Shown: one piece after another, positions 8,240 through 16,858 of the stretch
Numbering within the stretch: position 1 is the stretch's first letter
How the letters are laid out: every line of letters starts with the position of its first letter
Source of the DNA: a virus
Direction: 5' to 3' (one strand)
IMG/VR virus record: IMGVR_UViG_3300005617_000296
Coordinates: 1-43,513 of that record
Length of the DNA: 43,513 bases
Program-made: the position numbers and the translations under genes
Notes under the pieces: model-generated
What the model saw: the letters and a program-made list of their open reading frames with translations, nothing else
Database searches by the model: none
Told to the model about the DNA's origin: nothing

Positions 8240-8884
8240 ATGTGTGTTCAATTTCTTCCCCAACTCCTATCCGCCGGCGGCGCCGTCATTCAGCAGGTCG
8301 GTCAGAACCAGGACCGCAAGGACCAGCAACGCTTGGCCGATGAGTCGCTCCGTCGCAATACCGAGCTCGGCAACCGCGCTGGCGAGCGCATTTCGCAGGA
8401 GATCAAGAACGTCGCCGGGGCGAACCCGGAGGCTGAGCGCAAAGCTGCGCAGGACGACTTCATGGAAGCGCTGCGCAAGGCGAAGGTCGCCGATGGCGGC
8501 GCCGACTTCGGCGCGGTGCCGGGCGGCAGCGATCGGTTCGCGGCCGATGTGGGGCAAGCTCGCAATGCGGCGAGCGCTGAAGGCCGCGGTCTTGCTGGCA
8601 ACCTGGCGGCGATCGACGCGCCGCAATTTGCGCGCGTCAATGAAAACCGCGGCTTGACGGATACGGCGACGGCGCTGTCACTCCTGCAGGGCGAAGGCCG
8701 CGGACAGGACTTCTTGGCGCAACTGCGCGCGGCGCGTGCGCCGGGCTCTGGCCTGCAGGATATCGGAAGCGGCTTGACTGCCTTCGGTACGGCCTATGCG
8801 GGACGCGAGCAGCCTGCCAAACTCAAGAAACCGCTATTCGGCGCACTGCCCGTGCAGGGCACTTACAACGGGAGTCCCGCGTAA
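8240..8884 (+). CDS. internal virion protein (ejection protein), second
   Basis: 214 residues, with GAGG upstream. It resembles the preceding gene in plan: a Cys-containing opening (MCVQFLPQLLSAGGAVIQQVGQ), a charged helical region (QQRLADESLRRNTELGNRAGE), and a C-terminal Gly-rich region (GSGLQDIGSGLTAFGTAYAG). It is probably another DNA-ejection component. It ends in TAATG, coupling it to the next gene. Confidence 0.5.
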   Translation: MCVQFLPQLLSAGGAVIQQVGQNQDRKDQQRLADESLRRNTELGNRAGERISQEIKNVAGANPEAERKAAQDDFMEALRKAKVADGGADFGAVPGGSDRFAADVGQARNAASAEGRGLAGNLAAIDAPQFARVNENRGLTDTATALSLLQGEGRGQDFLAQLRAARAPGSGLQDIGSGLTAFGTAYAGREQPAKLKKPLFGALPVQGTYNGSPA

Positions 8885-10170
8885 TGCCCGGTCCATTCGA
8901 TGTACTCGGCGCCGTACTCGGCGGCGATTCGGAAAAGTCCTACGAGGAAGGTCGCGCGCTCGGCGCCAAGACCGAAGAAGCTCTGGCGAACGCTCGTCGA
9001 CGCGTCATGGAGAACGACGCGCTCGCACGCGGTCGGCAGACGCTGGTTGCGGCCGGCATTCCCGAAGAGTCGGCGGACGCCGCCTACACGGCGCTGAGCG
9101 CCGGAGGCAAGCTCGACGACCCTATTCAGATCATGCTCAAGAATCAGGAGCTCGGCTTTCGCGCGAAAGCAGGAGATCCGAACGTGCCACTCAATGAGGG
9201 CAACCGTGCGCTGCTCGGTGTCGCGAGCGGCCCGGTGGATCCGATCTACAAGGTCGGCAGCAAGGCCTTCAACAAATTCGACACGCCTGCAAATCTGGAC
9301 GATCTCGGCAGCATCGCCGACGGCAGTGGCACGTCTGCGCAAATGCAGTTGCTGAACCGTTTCGGCTTCCCCGATCAGCTCAGCACCGATGACGAGCGCG
9401 CCAACGCGATCAACGTGCTACGCGACACCTTCGGCGTTGCTGATGCCGGCGGAACGCCGGTGTTCTACAGCAAGAACCCGTTCGCGCACGGGGCACCGAG
9501 CGCGGCGCCACCGGGGGCCGCTCCGGCACCGACCGCTCCGGCAGGCGCAGCGCCCACGCCTGTCGCGCCCGCTGCACCGGCGGCGACTTCGCTGGTGCCA
9601 ACGGCAACTGTTGCGCAGAACGCAGGCGCAATCGCTGCCGCTAAAGCGCAAGGTCAAGCGACCGGCGCCAACGCCGCTTCGCTGCCGACTGCACTCAACA
9701 CGATCGACACGTTCGTCAAGGACATCGACTCCTTGGTGAATTCGCCGGGCTTCGATACCATCTACGGCCCACGTGTCGGTACGGGTATCGGACAAGCCAC
9801 CGTGCGCGTCGCTTCAGGCGACGCCTCGAACGCTATCGCGCTGCGAAACAAGGTCAACGCGGAGTCTTTCCGCGCGTCCATCAACAGCATGCGCGGTTTG
9901 GGGCAGCTCTCCAACGCCGAGGGCGAAAAAGTCCAGGCAGCTCTGACCATCCTTGCAGACCCGCAGATTACGCCCGAAGCGGCGCGGCAAGCTGCGGCCG
10001 ATCTCAAGATCCATTTGGCCGAGCTGCGCCGTGTTGCGCAGATCGAAGCAGGGCAGCGCGGTACAGCCCCGGCTGCACCGGCTGCGCCCACAGGCGGCCC
10101 CGTAAAGGTCATCAATGGCAAGAAGTACGTGAACGTCAACGGCCAGTGGTTTGAAGACGATGGCACTTAA
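8884..10170 (+). CDS. putative internal virion / structural protein with Pro-Ala linker
   Basis: 428 residues. Residues 1-200 are helical and charged. About residues 200-240 form a Pro/Ala-rich linker (repeated GAAPAPTAPAG). Residues about 240-400 are a helical domain with LNTIDTFVKDIDSLVNSPGF and LRNKVNAESFRASINSMRG, and the C-terminus carries GGPVKVINGKKYVNVNGQW, a small beta motif often found at the ends of podovirus virion proteins. No enzyme motif is seen. Its position between ejection proteins suggests a virion role. Confidence 0.5.
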   Translation: MPGPFDVLGAVLGGDSEKSYEEGRALGAKTEEALANARRRVMENDALARGRQTLVAAGIPEESADAAYTALSAGGKLDDPIQIMLKNQELGFRAKAGDPNVPLNEGNRALLGVASGPVDPIYKVGSKAFNKFDTPANLDDLGSIADGSGTSAQMQLLNRFGFPDQLSTDDERANAINVLRDTFGVADAGGTPVFYSKNPFAHGAPSAAPPGAAPAPTAPAGAAPTPVAPAAPAATSLVPTATVAQNAGAIAAAKAQGQATGANAASLPTALNTIDTFVKDIDSLVNSPGFDTIYGPRVGTGIGQATVRVASGDASNAIALRNKVNAESFRASINSMRGLGQLSNAEGEKVQAALTILADPQITPEAARQAAADLKIHLAELRRVAQIEAGQRGTAPAAPAAPTGGPVKVINGKKYVNVNGQWFEDDGT

Positions 10171-12007
10171 GCCGGTCCAAGATCCGAATGTCCTCGCGCA
10201 GCTCGACGCGCCCACAGCTCCGACAGCCAAGCAGCCGGTGCAGGATCCGGCATTGCTTGCGCAATTGAATGCGGACGCGCCGGTAGACGATCTGGACAAC
10301 CGAGTCCCGGTCGCGCAGGACATTCCGCAACAGACCGCCGCGCCGGAACCGAGCATTTGGGACAAGTTCTTGAAAGCGAGCGGTCTCGATGCGAGCGCGG
10401 ACGCGATCAGCAACGGCGATCCGATTATCGATATGGCGACCCACGGCTTGACCACGATCGCCAAGGGTGCGCCGGAGGTTGCCGCGGACATGATCGGCAA
10501 TACGGGCGTGCAGGCTGTCGCGGGACTCACCGCGCCTTTCGCACCCGGTGACTCCGCGGACTACGTGCGCGATTTTACGGCTGAGAACTCCATGCGCCCG
10601 CAGGGCGATAGCGCAAAGGCACTCACCGCCGGGCTCGGCGATGCGTTTGCACCGCTCGAGAACGTCAAGGGCGCGCTGGGTGAGGGCGCGGAGGCAGTCG
10701 GTGCGGGCCCTGACGCGGCGGCGACTGCGAGTATGCTGCCCGATTTCCTGATGGCCCTCGTTGGCGGCCCCAAGGCTGCACAGGGCGCCGCAGAGCTTCC
10801 CCAGAAGGCGCTGAAGGCCGACGTGCCCGTACACCCGATGGTGGACGACCTGCGTGCTGCGGACATCCGCATGCGCCCGTCCGACGTTCGCGCCATAGTG
10901 CCAGACAAGAAGGTCAAGGTCCCGGGCGAATTCCGCGAGCGGTTTGCGAACGCGCCGGAGCTCAAGAAAGACCAGACGCTGCACAATCAGGCCCGGTTCA
11001 CCGAAATGGCGGCCAAGCGCATCGGCGCCCCGGATCTGAGCGAGGCGTCGCTTGCCAAGGCGAAAGAAGCGCCAGCGGCTGTTTACGACATGGTGGAGAG
11101 CGTCCTCAAGGACAAGCCCGTCCCGGCGGCTCTCGAAGCGCGCCTGCGCGAAGCACTCGATGCCACGAAGCTCGAGCGGCCCCGCGGCGAAGTTCCGACC
11201 GTCACCGGGACCATTGGCGCGCTGCGTCGGCGCGCGTCGAAGCGCATCAACACGGACAACGTCGAGACGGAAGCCGCGGGCTATGCCGATCGCAACATGG
11301 CGGATGCGCTCGAGGAAGAGCTCGGCAAGGCGCTGAAGGAAGTCGGCGAACCGCAGCTTCTCAAGGAATACCAGGATGCGCGCAAGAGCTTTGCGCAGAT
11401 TCACGATGTGGAAACCGCTACGAGCGCGGGCCAGATCAATGCGGATGTGCTGAAGCGCATCAACAAGAAAACCGGAAAGCTCTCGGGCGAGCTCAAACTG
11501 ATCGCCGACGCTGCAGAGTTTGCGCCAAATGTCTCCAAGCACTCGACCACGACCGCGGCGCGCGCCGGCGGCGAGATCGAGGGCTCGAAGACCGGCATTC
11601 TCAAGGCTGGGGCGAAGGCGCTCATCCGCAAGATTCCTGGCATGGATGTGGGCTCTGAAGGGTTTCAGGAAACGCTCGGCAAGGTGAATCCGGCCCGTGC
11701 GTCCTACTACGGAACTGAACCAGACATCGCACCGGCGCGAGGGCCGGAGCAGGGCGGCTTGGATCTGCGCGAAGCGCTCGATCTGCAAGCGCCGCCCGGC
11801 GAAGTCGGCGCCCCGCGGCGTCCTGCGCGCGAGCTTGGTCCGCAGGTCGACGCGCTCGGCAACGCCTTCGAGTTCGACATGGCGCCCGGCGAAGTCGGCG
11901 TTCCGCCGGAAGCTCCGCTCAGCTTGCAAGACGTGCTCGGCTTGGGCGAACCTCTCGAAATGAAACAACCGCCTGGGCGCGTCGGGAAGCCGAAGCGTAA
12001 GCCGTGA
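10160..12007 (+). CDS. large internal virion / DNA-transfer protein candidate
   Basis: 615 residues from ATG 10160. A TTG nine bases upstream is possible but adds only three residues. The N-terminus has two near copies of PVQDPxxLAQLxA (residues about 3-40). A Gly/Ala-rich, mildly hydrophobic region follows at 90-220 (AGLTAPFAPGDSADYV, ASMLPDFLMALVGGP), then long charged helices. The C-terminus repeats MxxPPGEVGxPxR-like units (QAPPGEVGAPRR, MAPGEVGVPPE, KQPPGRVGKPKR). It is the last and longest of the ejection-protein set, which agrees with a DNA-transfer role. No lytic transglycosylase motif was found. Confidence 0.5.
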   Translation: MALKPVQDPNVLAQLDAPTAPTAKQPVQDPALLAQLNADAPVDDLDNRVPVAQDIPQQTAAPEPSIWDKFLKASGLDASADAISNGDPIIDMATHGLTTIAKGAPEVAADMIGNTGVQAVAGLTAPFAPGDSADYVRDFTAENSMRPQGDSAKALTAGLGDAFAPLENVKGALGEGAEAVGAGPDAAATASMLPDFLMALVGGPKAAQGAAELPQKALKADVPVHPMVDDLRAADIRMRPSDVRAIVPDKKVKVPGEFRERFANAPELKKDQTLHNQARFTEMAAKRIGAPDLSEASLAKAKEAPAAVYDMVESVLKDKPVPAALEARLREALDATKLERPRGEVPTVTGTIGALRRRASKRINTDNVETEAAGYADRNMADALEEELGKALKEVGEPQLLKEYQDARKSFAQIHDVETATSAGQINADVLKRINKKTGKLSGELKLIADAAEFAPNVSKHSTTTAARAGGEIEGSKTGILKAGAKALIRKIPGMDVGSEGFQETLGKVNPARASYYGTEPDIAPARGPEQGGLDLREALDLQAPPGEVGAPRRPARELGPQVDALGNAFEFDMAPGEVGVPPEAPLSLQDVLGLGEPLEMKQPPGRVGKPKRKP

Positions 12008-13662
12008 AGATCCGCGTACCTATCGCTGGAACGATAGGCAAGTCTGTCCAGTTTGATCCGGAGGCTGGCGCACGCGCCGAAGCCGCCGTTGCCGCGCTCG
12101 CGGCACAGATCAGCGCAGGCCTTGGCGGAACGATCCTGCACCGCAATCTGCGCGAACTCCAGGTCGGTGATGACCACCCGCAATACGCCGGCAATGCGTT
12201 TCCGGAGACGATCACTGGGCAGTGGAACTTCTCGACGATCCCGTACATCCAGGGCGACACGCTCGCGGAATACATAGAGGACGTCGTTGGCGGCAGCTTC
12301 TTTGACTTCCTGCAGGACACCACGAGTGTCGTCTGGACGTATCACGAAACCGCTAACGAGCTTGAAGCGAACGTGCCACCGGAGTTCGTGCAGGACACTG
12401 TTGGTGCGATGCTTACTGACACGACCAGCATCGACCTTGCCTACAACGATTCACTCGGCACGTTTACCGCGTCGATCATCGACGAATACGTGCAGGATCT
12501 CGTCGGCGCGATGCTCGTGGATACGACTACGGTCGATTTCACGTACAACGACGCGCTGGGGCAGATATCTGCGGTCGTGCCCGGCGCGGCCCTTACCAAG
12601 ACGGACGATACCAACGTCACACTGACGCTCGGTGGGTCCGCATCTACGGCGCTCGCTCGAGCCGCCTCCCTGACGCTCGGCTGGACCGGCACCTTGGCCG
12701 TCGCGCGCGGCGGCAGCGGTGCAGCGACGCTTACGGGCTACCTCAAGGGAAACGGCACGTCAGCCTTCACCGCAAGCGCCACGGTGCCTGGGTCTGATAT
12801 CGACGGTGCAGCGCTCACCAAGGTCGACGATACGAACGTGACGCTGACGCTCGGCGGAACTCCGGCCACATCGCTACTTCGCGCTGCATCCTTGACTCTT
12901 GGCTGGACGGGCCAGCTGGCAGAAACGCGCGGCGGGACGAATCAGTCGACGTACGCGCAGGGCGATATTCTCTACGCATCGGCCGCGAACACGCTCTCGA
13001 AGCTTGCCAAGAACACGACGGCGACGCGGTATCTGTCTAACACCGGCACGTCTAACAACCCGGCGTGGGCGCAGATTGATCTTACGAATGGCGTTACCGG
13101 CGTTCTGCCCGCGGCCAATCTTCCGGGGAGCTTCAACGGTTTCGCAAATCCATCAGCTAGCGTAGGACTCACGGCAGTCAACGGTTCCGCAGCTACAGCC
13201 ATGCGTTCGGATGGTGCGCCAGCCTTGGATGTGACCGTGAACGTCCCGTGGACGGGAACGCACACGTGGATCAAGTCCGTTGCGGGAGCGTACAACGCTG
13301 CGACCTTTCAGAACAGCAGCAATAGCTCCTCCGCGTACATGGCATTCAAGGTACTGAATGACGCCAGCCGGGGGATGAACTATTTCCGCACGTCGTCCAC
13401 GTTCGGCGGCGCCATCTCTTCGGGAATGCCGTCCGGCGAGGCCTCTCTTTTGGCATCGGATGGAAACTTCCCGCTGGGGTTTGAGACGAACAACCTCGCG
13501 CGCATGGTTATTACGGGCGATGGCGGCGTCGGCTTGCGCGATGGCATCACGGCGCCGGCCACTTTGACTGGGTGGGCGTTGCTGTATGTCGATAGTGCAG
13601 ACGGCGATTTGAAGATCAAATTTGGCGATGGCACGGTCAAGACCATCGTCGTAGACACCTAA
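12004..13662 (+). CDS. tail fibre protein
   Basis: 552 residues, GTG start in a GTGA overlap. The N-terminal 60 residues (ending RNLRELQVGDDHPQYA) are a common fibre anchor motif. Three copies of a VQDxVGAMLxDTTxxDxxYND repeat follow (residues about 96-195), then two copies of a longer repeat beginning LTKxDDTNVTLTLGG and ending LGWTGxLAxxRGG. The C-terminal part is variable beta sequence. This is the host-recognition fibre, bound through its N-terminus to the virion. No chaperone-like peptidase (S74) domain is recognisable at the C-terminus. Confidence 0.8.
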   Translation: MKIRVPIAGTIGKSVQFDPEAGARAEAAVAALAAQISAGLGGTILHRNLRELQVGDDHPQYAGNAFPETITGQWNFSTIPYIQGDTLAEYIEDVVGGSFFDFLQDTTSVVWTYHETANELEANVPPEFVQDTVGAMLTDTTSIDLAYNDSLGTFTASIIDEYVQDLVGAMLVDTTTVDFTYNDALGQISAVVPGAALTKTDDTNVTLTLGGSASTALARAASLTLGWTGTLAVARGGSGAATLTGYLKGNGTSAFTASATVPGSDIDGAALTKVDDTNVTLTLGGTPATSLLRAASLTLGWTGQLAETRGGTNQSTYAQGDILYASAANTLSKLAKNTTATRYLSNTGTSNNPAWAQIDLTNGVTGVLPAANLPGSFNGFANPSASVGLTAVNGSAATAMRSDGAPALDVTVNVPWTGTHTWIKSVAGAYNAATFQNSSNSSSAYMAFKVLNDASRGMNYFRTSSTFGGAISSGMPSGEASLLASDGNFPLGFETNNLARMVITGDGGVGLRDGITAPATLTGWALLYVDSADGDLKIKFGDGTVKTIVVDT

Positions 13663-13675
13663 AGGAGACACGATT

Positions 13676-13906
13676 ATGGCAACCGCCGACCAGAATGCTG
13701 CCGACGTAATAGGCCGCGCCATTGATGGACGCATCTTCGGCCTGAATGAAGAGAAAACCATTCTGCTTGGCGCAGCCGCGCGCATAGTAGCCATTGACGC
13801 GGAGATCGCTGCCTTGCAACTTGAGAAAGCGCGCATTGATCCGCGCCGTCCTCCCGTAGTACCAGGTCCCCCGATTGCAGCCGCGCCAACAAGCAATGTA
13901 CGATAG
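13676..13906 (+). CDS. small protein after the fibre gene, unknown
   Basis: 76 residues, strong ribosome site (AAGGAG). Residues 1-55 form an amphipathic helix (AAARIVAIDAEIAALQLEKAR), and the last 20 are Pro/Ala-rich. It could be a fibre-associated or coiled-coil accessory protein. No family is recognised. Confidence 0.55.
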   Translation: MATADQNAADVIGRAIDGRIFGLNEEKTILLGAAARIVAIDAEIAALQLEKARIDPRRPPVVPGPPIAAAPTSNVR

Positions 13907-13911
13907 GCCCC

Positions 13912-14118
13912 ATGTACCAAAACCACGCCAAGCTCGCGTTAGAGCTCATCAGCAAAGTAAACATCCCCGCTTCCGATGAAGCCATTCAGAACGTCGCTGC
14001 TGTGCGCGCCATGCTGCACGGAGTGGCGAACGGCTCACTCACAGTGGCGCCGAAGCTGAGCGAGAAGCAGCTCGGACTCAATGACGTACCGTACCCGCCA
14101 GAAGGCGCGTCAGCATGA
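13912..14118 (+). CDS. small helical protein, unknown
   Basis: 68 residues: MYQNHAKLALELISKV, then a helical core (DEAIQNVAAVRAMLHGVANG) and a polar tail. No clear ribosome site precedes ATG, but the previous stop is 5 bases away. Its stop shares ATGA with the next gene. No function can be assigned. Confidence 0.5.
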   Translation: MYQNHAKLALELISKVNIPASDEAIQNVAAVRAMLHGVANGSLTVAPKLSEKQLGLNDVPYPPEGASA

Positions 14119-14345
14119 GCGAGCCTGCCGACTTCGACATGTTCGCCATCATCAAGTATCTGTGGCTTGTGATAGCCGGCGTGTTCGCCTGGATATTCAA
14201 AGAGCACGTCGCCGAGGACAAAGAGCGAGCGAAAGAGCTGGCGCTCGTGCAGCAGACATACGCCACGCGCGACGACATCAGCCACTTGCATTCAAAGATC
14301 GACGAGAACCACCGCGAAATCATGCGGTATCTGACTCGCGACTAG
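14115..14345 (+). CDS. single-pass membrane protein, possible inner-membrane spanin or antiholin
   Basis: 76 residues. It has one transmembrane segment at about residues 11-28 (IIKYLWLVIAGVFAWIF), then a charged coiled-coil-like tail (EHVAEDKERAKELALVQQ and SKIDENHREIMRYL). Small phage proteins of this plan are i-spanins, antiholins or holin partners. It is the last rightward gene and converges on a lipoprotein gene that could be an o-spanin. The two stop codons share the same CTAG. Confidence 0.5.
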   Translation: MSEPADFDMFAIIKYLWLVIAGVFAWIFKEHVAEDKERAKELALVQQTYATRDDISHLHSKIDENHREIMRYLTRD

Positions 14346-14521
14346 TCCTCGGGGGCCAAAACCGGCTTCCAGTACCGATTCCACTCCTCGCGCGAGACGC
14401 AAGTTTCGGTGCGGCGATCGTAATCACGCACGCGGATCTGGCACGGCTTCACGACCGGCGGCGAGTCGCCGCGGAACGGCGCGCAGCCTGTGAGTAGCAA
14501 GCACAGAAGAGCGAGCCTCAC
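14342..14521 (-). CDS. small lipoprotein, possible outer-membrane spanin
   Basis: 59 residues from the GTG at 14521, which overlaps the upstream stop as GTGA. The N-terminus RLALLCLLLTGCAP is a short lipoprotein signal with lipobox LLTGC, so the mature protein would begin with an acylated Cys at about residue 13. The mature part contains two more Cys and REEWNRYW. Size and lipobox fit an o-spanin, and lysozyme and holin lie upstream in the same leftward operon. Role inferred. A different periplasmic lipoprotein remains possible. Confidence 0.55.
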   Translation of the reverse strand: MRLALLCLLLTGCAPFRGDSPPVVKPCQIRVRDYDRRTETCVSREEWNRYWKPVLAPED

Positions 14522-14946
14522 GTGTATTCGCTCTTCGTTGGCCGGCTGTACACGTTCTGAATATGTACGCTGCATCCGATCCAGTGCTTCCCATCAGGTT
14601 CACCGCACACCGGACACTTGGGCACGCTCGGTGTGGCCGCCGCACGATCGGCTTCTATGTCGAGCTGCAGCTGTGCCATCTGCCGCCAGATCGACTTCGC
14701 CAAATGCCAGCACTCGTCGGTGTCTTTCTTGAGGCCCATGCCATAGTCGAACATATGATTGAACGCGGCGTTCATCTGGTCCTTCGACTTCTCGCGAGCC
14801 CAGTGCAGCGGCTCGCCGGGGTTGTGCTGCTCGTTTCCGACGCGCGCGACATCGACGACAGCGAGCCAGGCGTCTGGAAAATACTTGAACATGAAGGTGT
14901 AAAGCTGCAGGCGTTTCCGTGCAGCGGCGTCTGTGGGTAGGCTCAT
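14518..14946 (-). CDS. dATP/dGTP diphosphohydrolase-like protein (DUF5664 type)
   Basis: 142 residues from ATG 14946 (ATGA overlap upstream). The core YTFMFKYFPDAWLAVVDVAR, followed by QMNAAFNHMFDYG and DECWHLAKSIWRQM, is the all-alpha pattern of phage dNTP diphosphohydrolase N-domain proteins, where Asp, Glu and His side chains in the helices bind metal. The C-terminus adds a likely zinc site, CPVCGEPDGKHWIGC. It adjoins an HD phosphohydrolase, consistent with nucleotide-pool control during phage replication. Assigned by motif pattern only. Confidence 0.55.
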   Translation of the reverse strand: MSLPTDAAARKRLQLYTFMFKYFPDAWLAVVDVARVGNEQHNPGEPLHWAREKSKDQMNAAFNHMFDYGMGLKKDTDECWHLAKSIWRQMAQLQLDIEADRAAATPSVPKCPVCGEPDGKHWIGCSVHIQNVYSRPTKSEYT

Positions 14947-15515
14947 TTGCGTTTCCTCATCAGTTTTTCGTATCGGTGCATGAAACTGGTGCGAGCGCCG
15001 GCGGGCGACAGGCAGTAGATAGACTTGCCGTGCAGGGCGATCCACGCATCGGCCGCAGGGCCGTACTCTGCAGGAATGCCGCCTGCGAGCATTGTCTCGC
15101 CGTGGCTGGTCAACAGAGCGCGACCTTCCACCATGAGAGCGATCAGGTCGGCGGTCTTGCAGCCCTCGCTCTTGGGCGGCAATAAAAAGAAGTTCTGCAG
15201 CTTGCGCTCGAGCTCCGCTTCGAGCTTTTGGTAGTCGGGTAGCAAGTGCTTCCACGGCCCCGGAATGTCGCAGATGTACGCTTCGCTGGCATCGTGCATC
15301 AGCGCCTCGTACGGATCGCATAGCGCGAGCTCTTCGGCGATCTCGGACACCAGAACTGAGTGCTCGGCGACCGAGTAGAACTGGCTGCAATGGCCGCCGT
15401 AGCGGCACGCATTCGACAGCGCGTGCGCGATCTCGGCGATGCTGAAGCCGGGGTGCTCGGCGAGCAGGTAGAATTTCCGGCCTACGGAGGTTTCTATATA
15501 CGGTTCGACTTTCAC
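14943..15515 (-). CDS. HD-domain phosphohydrolase (YfbR-like)
   Basis: 190 residues. It matches the common prophage YfbR-like group: TSVGRKFYLL near the start, HALSNACRYGGHCSQFYSVA then EHSVLVS (His52), and ALMHDASEAYICDIPGPWK, with the metal-binding His74-Asp75 pair and Glu78. Such enzymes remove phosphate from deoxynucleotides. It is translationally coupled to the next gene, a dNTP-diphosphohydrolase-like protein. Substrate is unknown. Confidence 0.75.
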   Translation of the reverse strand: MKVEPYIETSVGRKFYLLAEHPGFSIAEIAHALSNACRYGGHCSQFYSVAEHSVLVSEIAEELALCDPYEALMHDASEAYICDIPGPWKHLLPDYQKLEAELERKLQNFFLLPPKSEGCKTADLIALMVEGRALLTSHGETMLAGGIPAEYGPAADAWIALHGKSIYCLSPAGARTSFMHRYEKLMRKRK

Positions 15516-15521
15516 GCGTCC

Positions 15522-16583
15522 TCAGCAGTATTTGTGCAGCAGATAGTCGAGCGAGACTACCATCGGGTTCAGCGAGCCATCTTTCACTTCGTGCAGCATG
15601 ACGACGCCGTGCCAGTGGTCCTGCCCCTGGGGCGTAAGGTACCGCTCGGGATGCTGATAGAACGATCCAGCGATGATGCCCCACTGCAGGCGGCCCGAGA
15701 ACGGCAAGCAGGCAATGTCGAAACCTTGGGTATGCCCAGCAACGCACGAGCGGCCTTCGCGGCGAAGCTGCGCGAGCGCGTTGGGCGCGCCGCTCTTCGA
15801 CTGCATGACCTTGCCGCTCGCTGAGCGTGGGAAATAGTGGCAGTACGAAACGCCGTCAATCACGACCGGCTTCAAGAATTCGTAGTGCTCAATGCCGAAA
15901 TCGTCGAGCTTGAGATCCTTCAAGCCGATCATGTCGTCGAGAATCGGGTTCTCTTGAATGCAGCGGAGCACGCGCTCTTCGTGGTTGCCAAGCGTCATCA
16001 CGATGCGGGGGTTATAGCCTTCCGCCTTGCGTATGGGCGCTAGGAACTTCTCCATGCCTGCCTTCCCCGCTTCGACGTCCAGGCGATACCGCCGGCCTTC
16101 AAAACAGAGCTTGCCCCGGTCGTAGCTGGAAAGACTCGGAAAATCCCACCAATCGCCGCCGAGCACGATCACATCGGGGCGCTTGTCGACCGCGTAGTTG
16201 CCCGCAGCCTCCAAGTGGTTGATAGGCACACCAACTTTGACTTGCGTGTCGGGGATGTACAGATGCTTTGCGCCGCGTGGTCCCGGCGGCTTGCGCTCAG
16301 GCTTCGCAGCGGCCCAGCGTTTCACTACCGTAACCGCTGCAAGCTGCTCGCGCAGATCGTCGATCGTCGCTTGCAGCTCGACGGGCGAGCCTTCGACCGC
16401 GATAGGCGCGAGCTGCGTCGCGGGCGGCAGCGCGGAATGCGAATACCCTGCAGCGTGCAGCCGATGGTGCAGCGTGTTGCGATTGATGCCGAGCGCATTG
16501 GCGGCCAGCGTCACCGAGCCGTAGCGCTGCACGGCCGCGACTGCCTGTTTTTTGAGATCGTCGGATAGCGGTTTAGTCGCCAT
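15522..16583 (-). CDS. helix-turn-helix plus calcineurin-like metallophosphoesterase
   Basis: 353 residues. Residues 8-45 form a Fis/HTH_8-like helix-turn-helix (QRYGSVTLAANALGINRNTL). A linker with coiled-coil character follows at 68-90. From residue 107 the phosphoesterase motifs are complete: DTQ (Asp112), GGDWWD (142-147), GNHE (about 198-201), and GHTQGFD near 283. The fold uses two metal ions to cut phosphodiesters or phosphomonoesters. The fused DNA-binding domain suggests an action on or near DNA, or regulation of its own operon. ATG overlaps the upstream stop as TGATG. Confidence 0.75.
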   Translation of the reverse strand: MATKPLSDDLKKQAVAAVQRYGSVTLAANALGINRNTLHHRLHAAGYSHSALPPATQLAPIAVEGSPVELQATIDDLREQLAAVTVVKRWAAAKPERKPPGPRGAKHLYIPDTQVKVGVPINHLEAAGNYAVDKRPDVIVLGGDWWDFPSLSSYDRGKLCFEGRRYRLDVEAGKAGMEKFLAPIRKAEGYNPRIVMTLGNHEERVLRCIQENPILDDMIGLKDLKLDDFGIEHYEFLKPVVIDGVSYCHYFPRSASGKVMQSKSGAPNALAQLRREGRSCVAGHTQGFDIACLPFSGRLQWGIIAGSFYQHPERYLTPQGQDHWHGVVMLHEVKDGSLNPMVVSLDYLLHKYC

Positions 16584-16858
16584 CAGTTCTTCCTCGTCGG
16601 GTCAACTATGTGCCCGGATGCAGTTTGAACCTTCGCTTGTGGGCCGCTGTCGTCGAGCGCGTGCTCGAAGCCATACGCGTAGATTTTCTCCAAGCTCTCT
16701 GAAGTCTCGAAGCCCATGCGGCGCAGATTCGAGTAGAGGAATCCAGCCTTGCTCATGCAGGCAGCTGCCAGAGCGCGCGCGTCGAACTTTAGCTGGAGCT
16801 CATTGAGCGCAGCCATAGCGCCTTCGATCTGCTTCGCAGCTTCATCTGATACAGCCAA
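16583..16858 (-). CDS. small helical protein, TTG start, unknown
   Basis: 91 residues. I choose TTG 16858 because GGAGG lies 6-7 bases upstream, which is a strong ribosome site, and no ATG occurs until residue 15. The frame overlaps the lysozyme end by 17 bases. The sequence is helical (QIEGAMAALNELQLKFDARAL) with one Cys and a polar tail. No family recognised. Confidence 0.55.
   Translation of the reverse strand: MAVSDEAAKQIEGAMAALNELQLKFDARALAAACMSKAGFLYSNLRRMGFETSESLEKIYAYGFEHALDDSGPQAKVQTASGHIVDPTRKN

Noticed and set aside
10136-11968. 610-codon minus-strand frame across the DNA-transfer gene
   Set aside because: Shadow frame of a strongly coding plus-strand gene; repetitive Arg/Leu composition without motifs.
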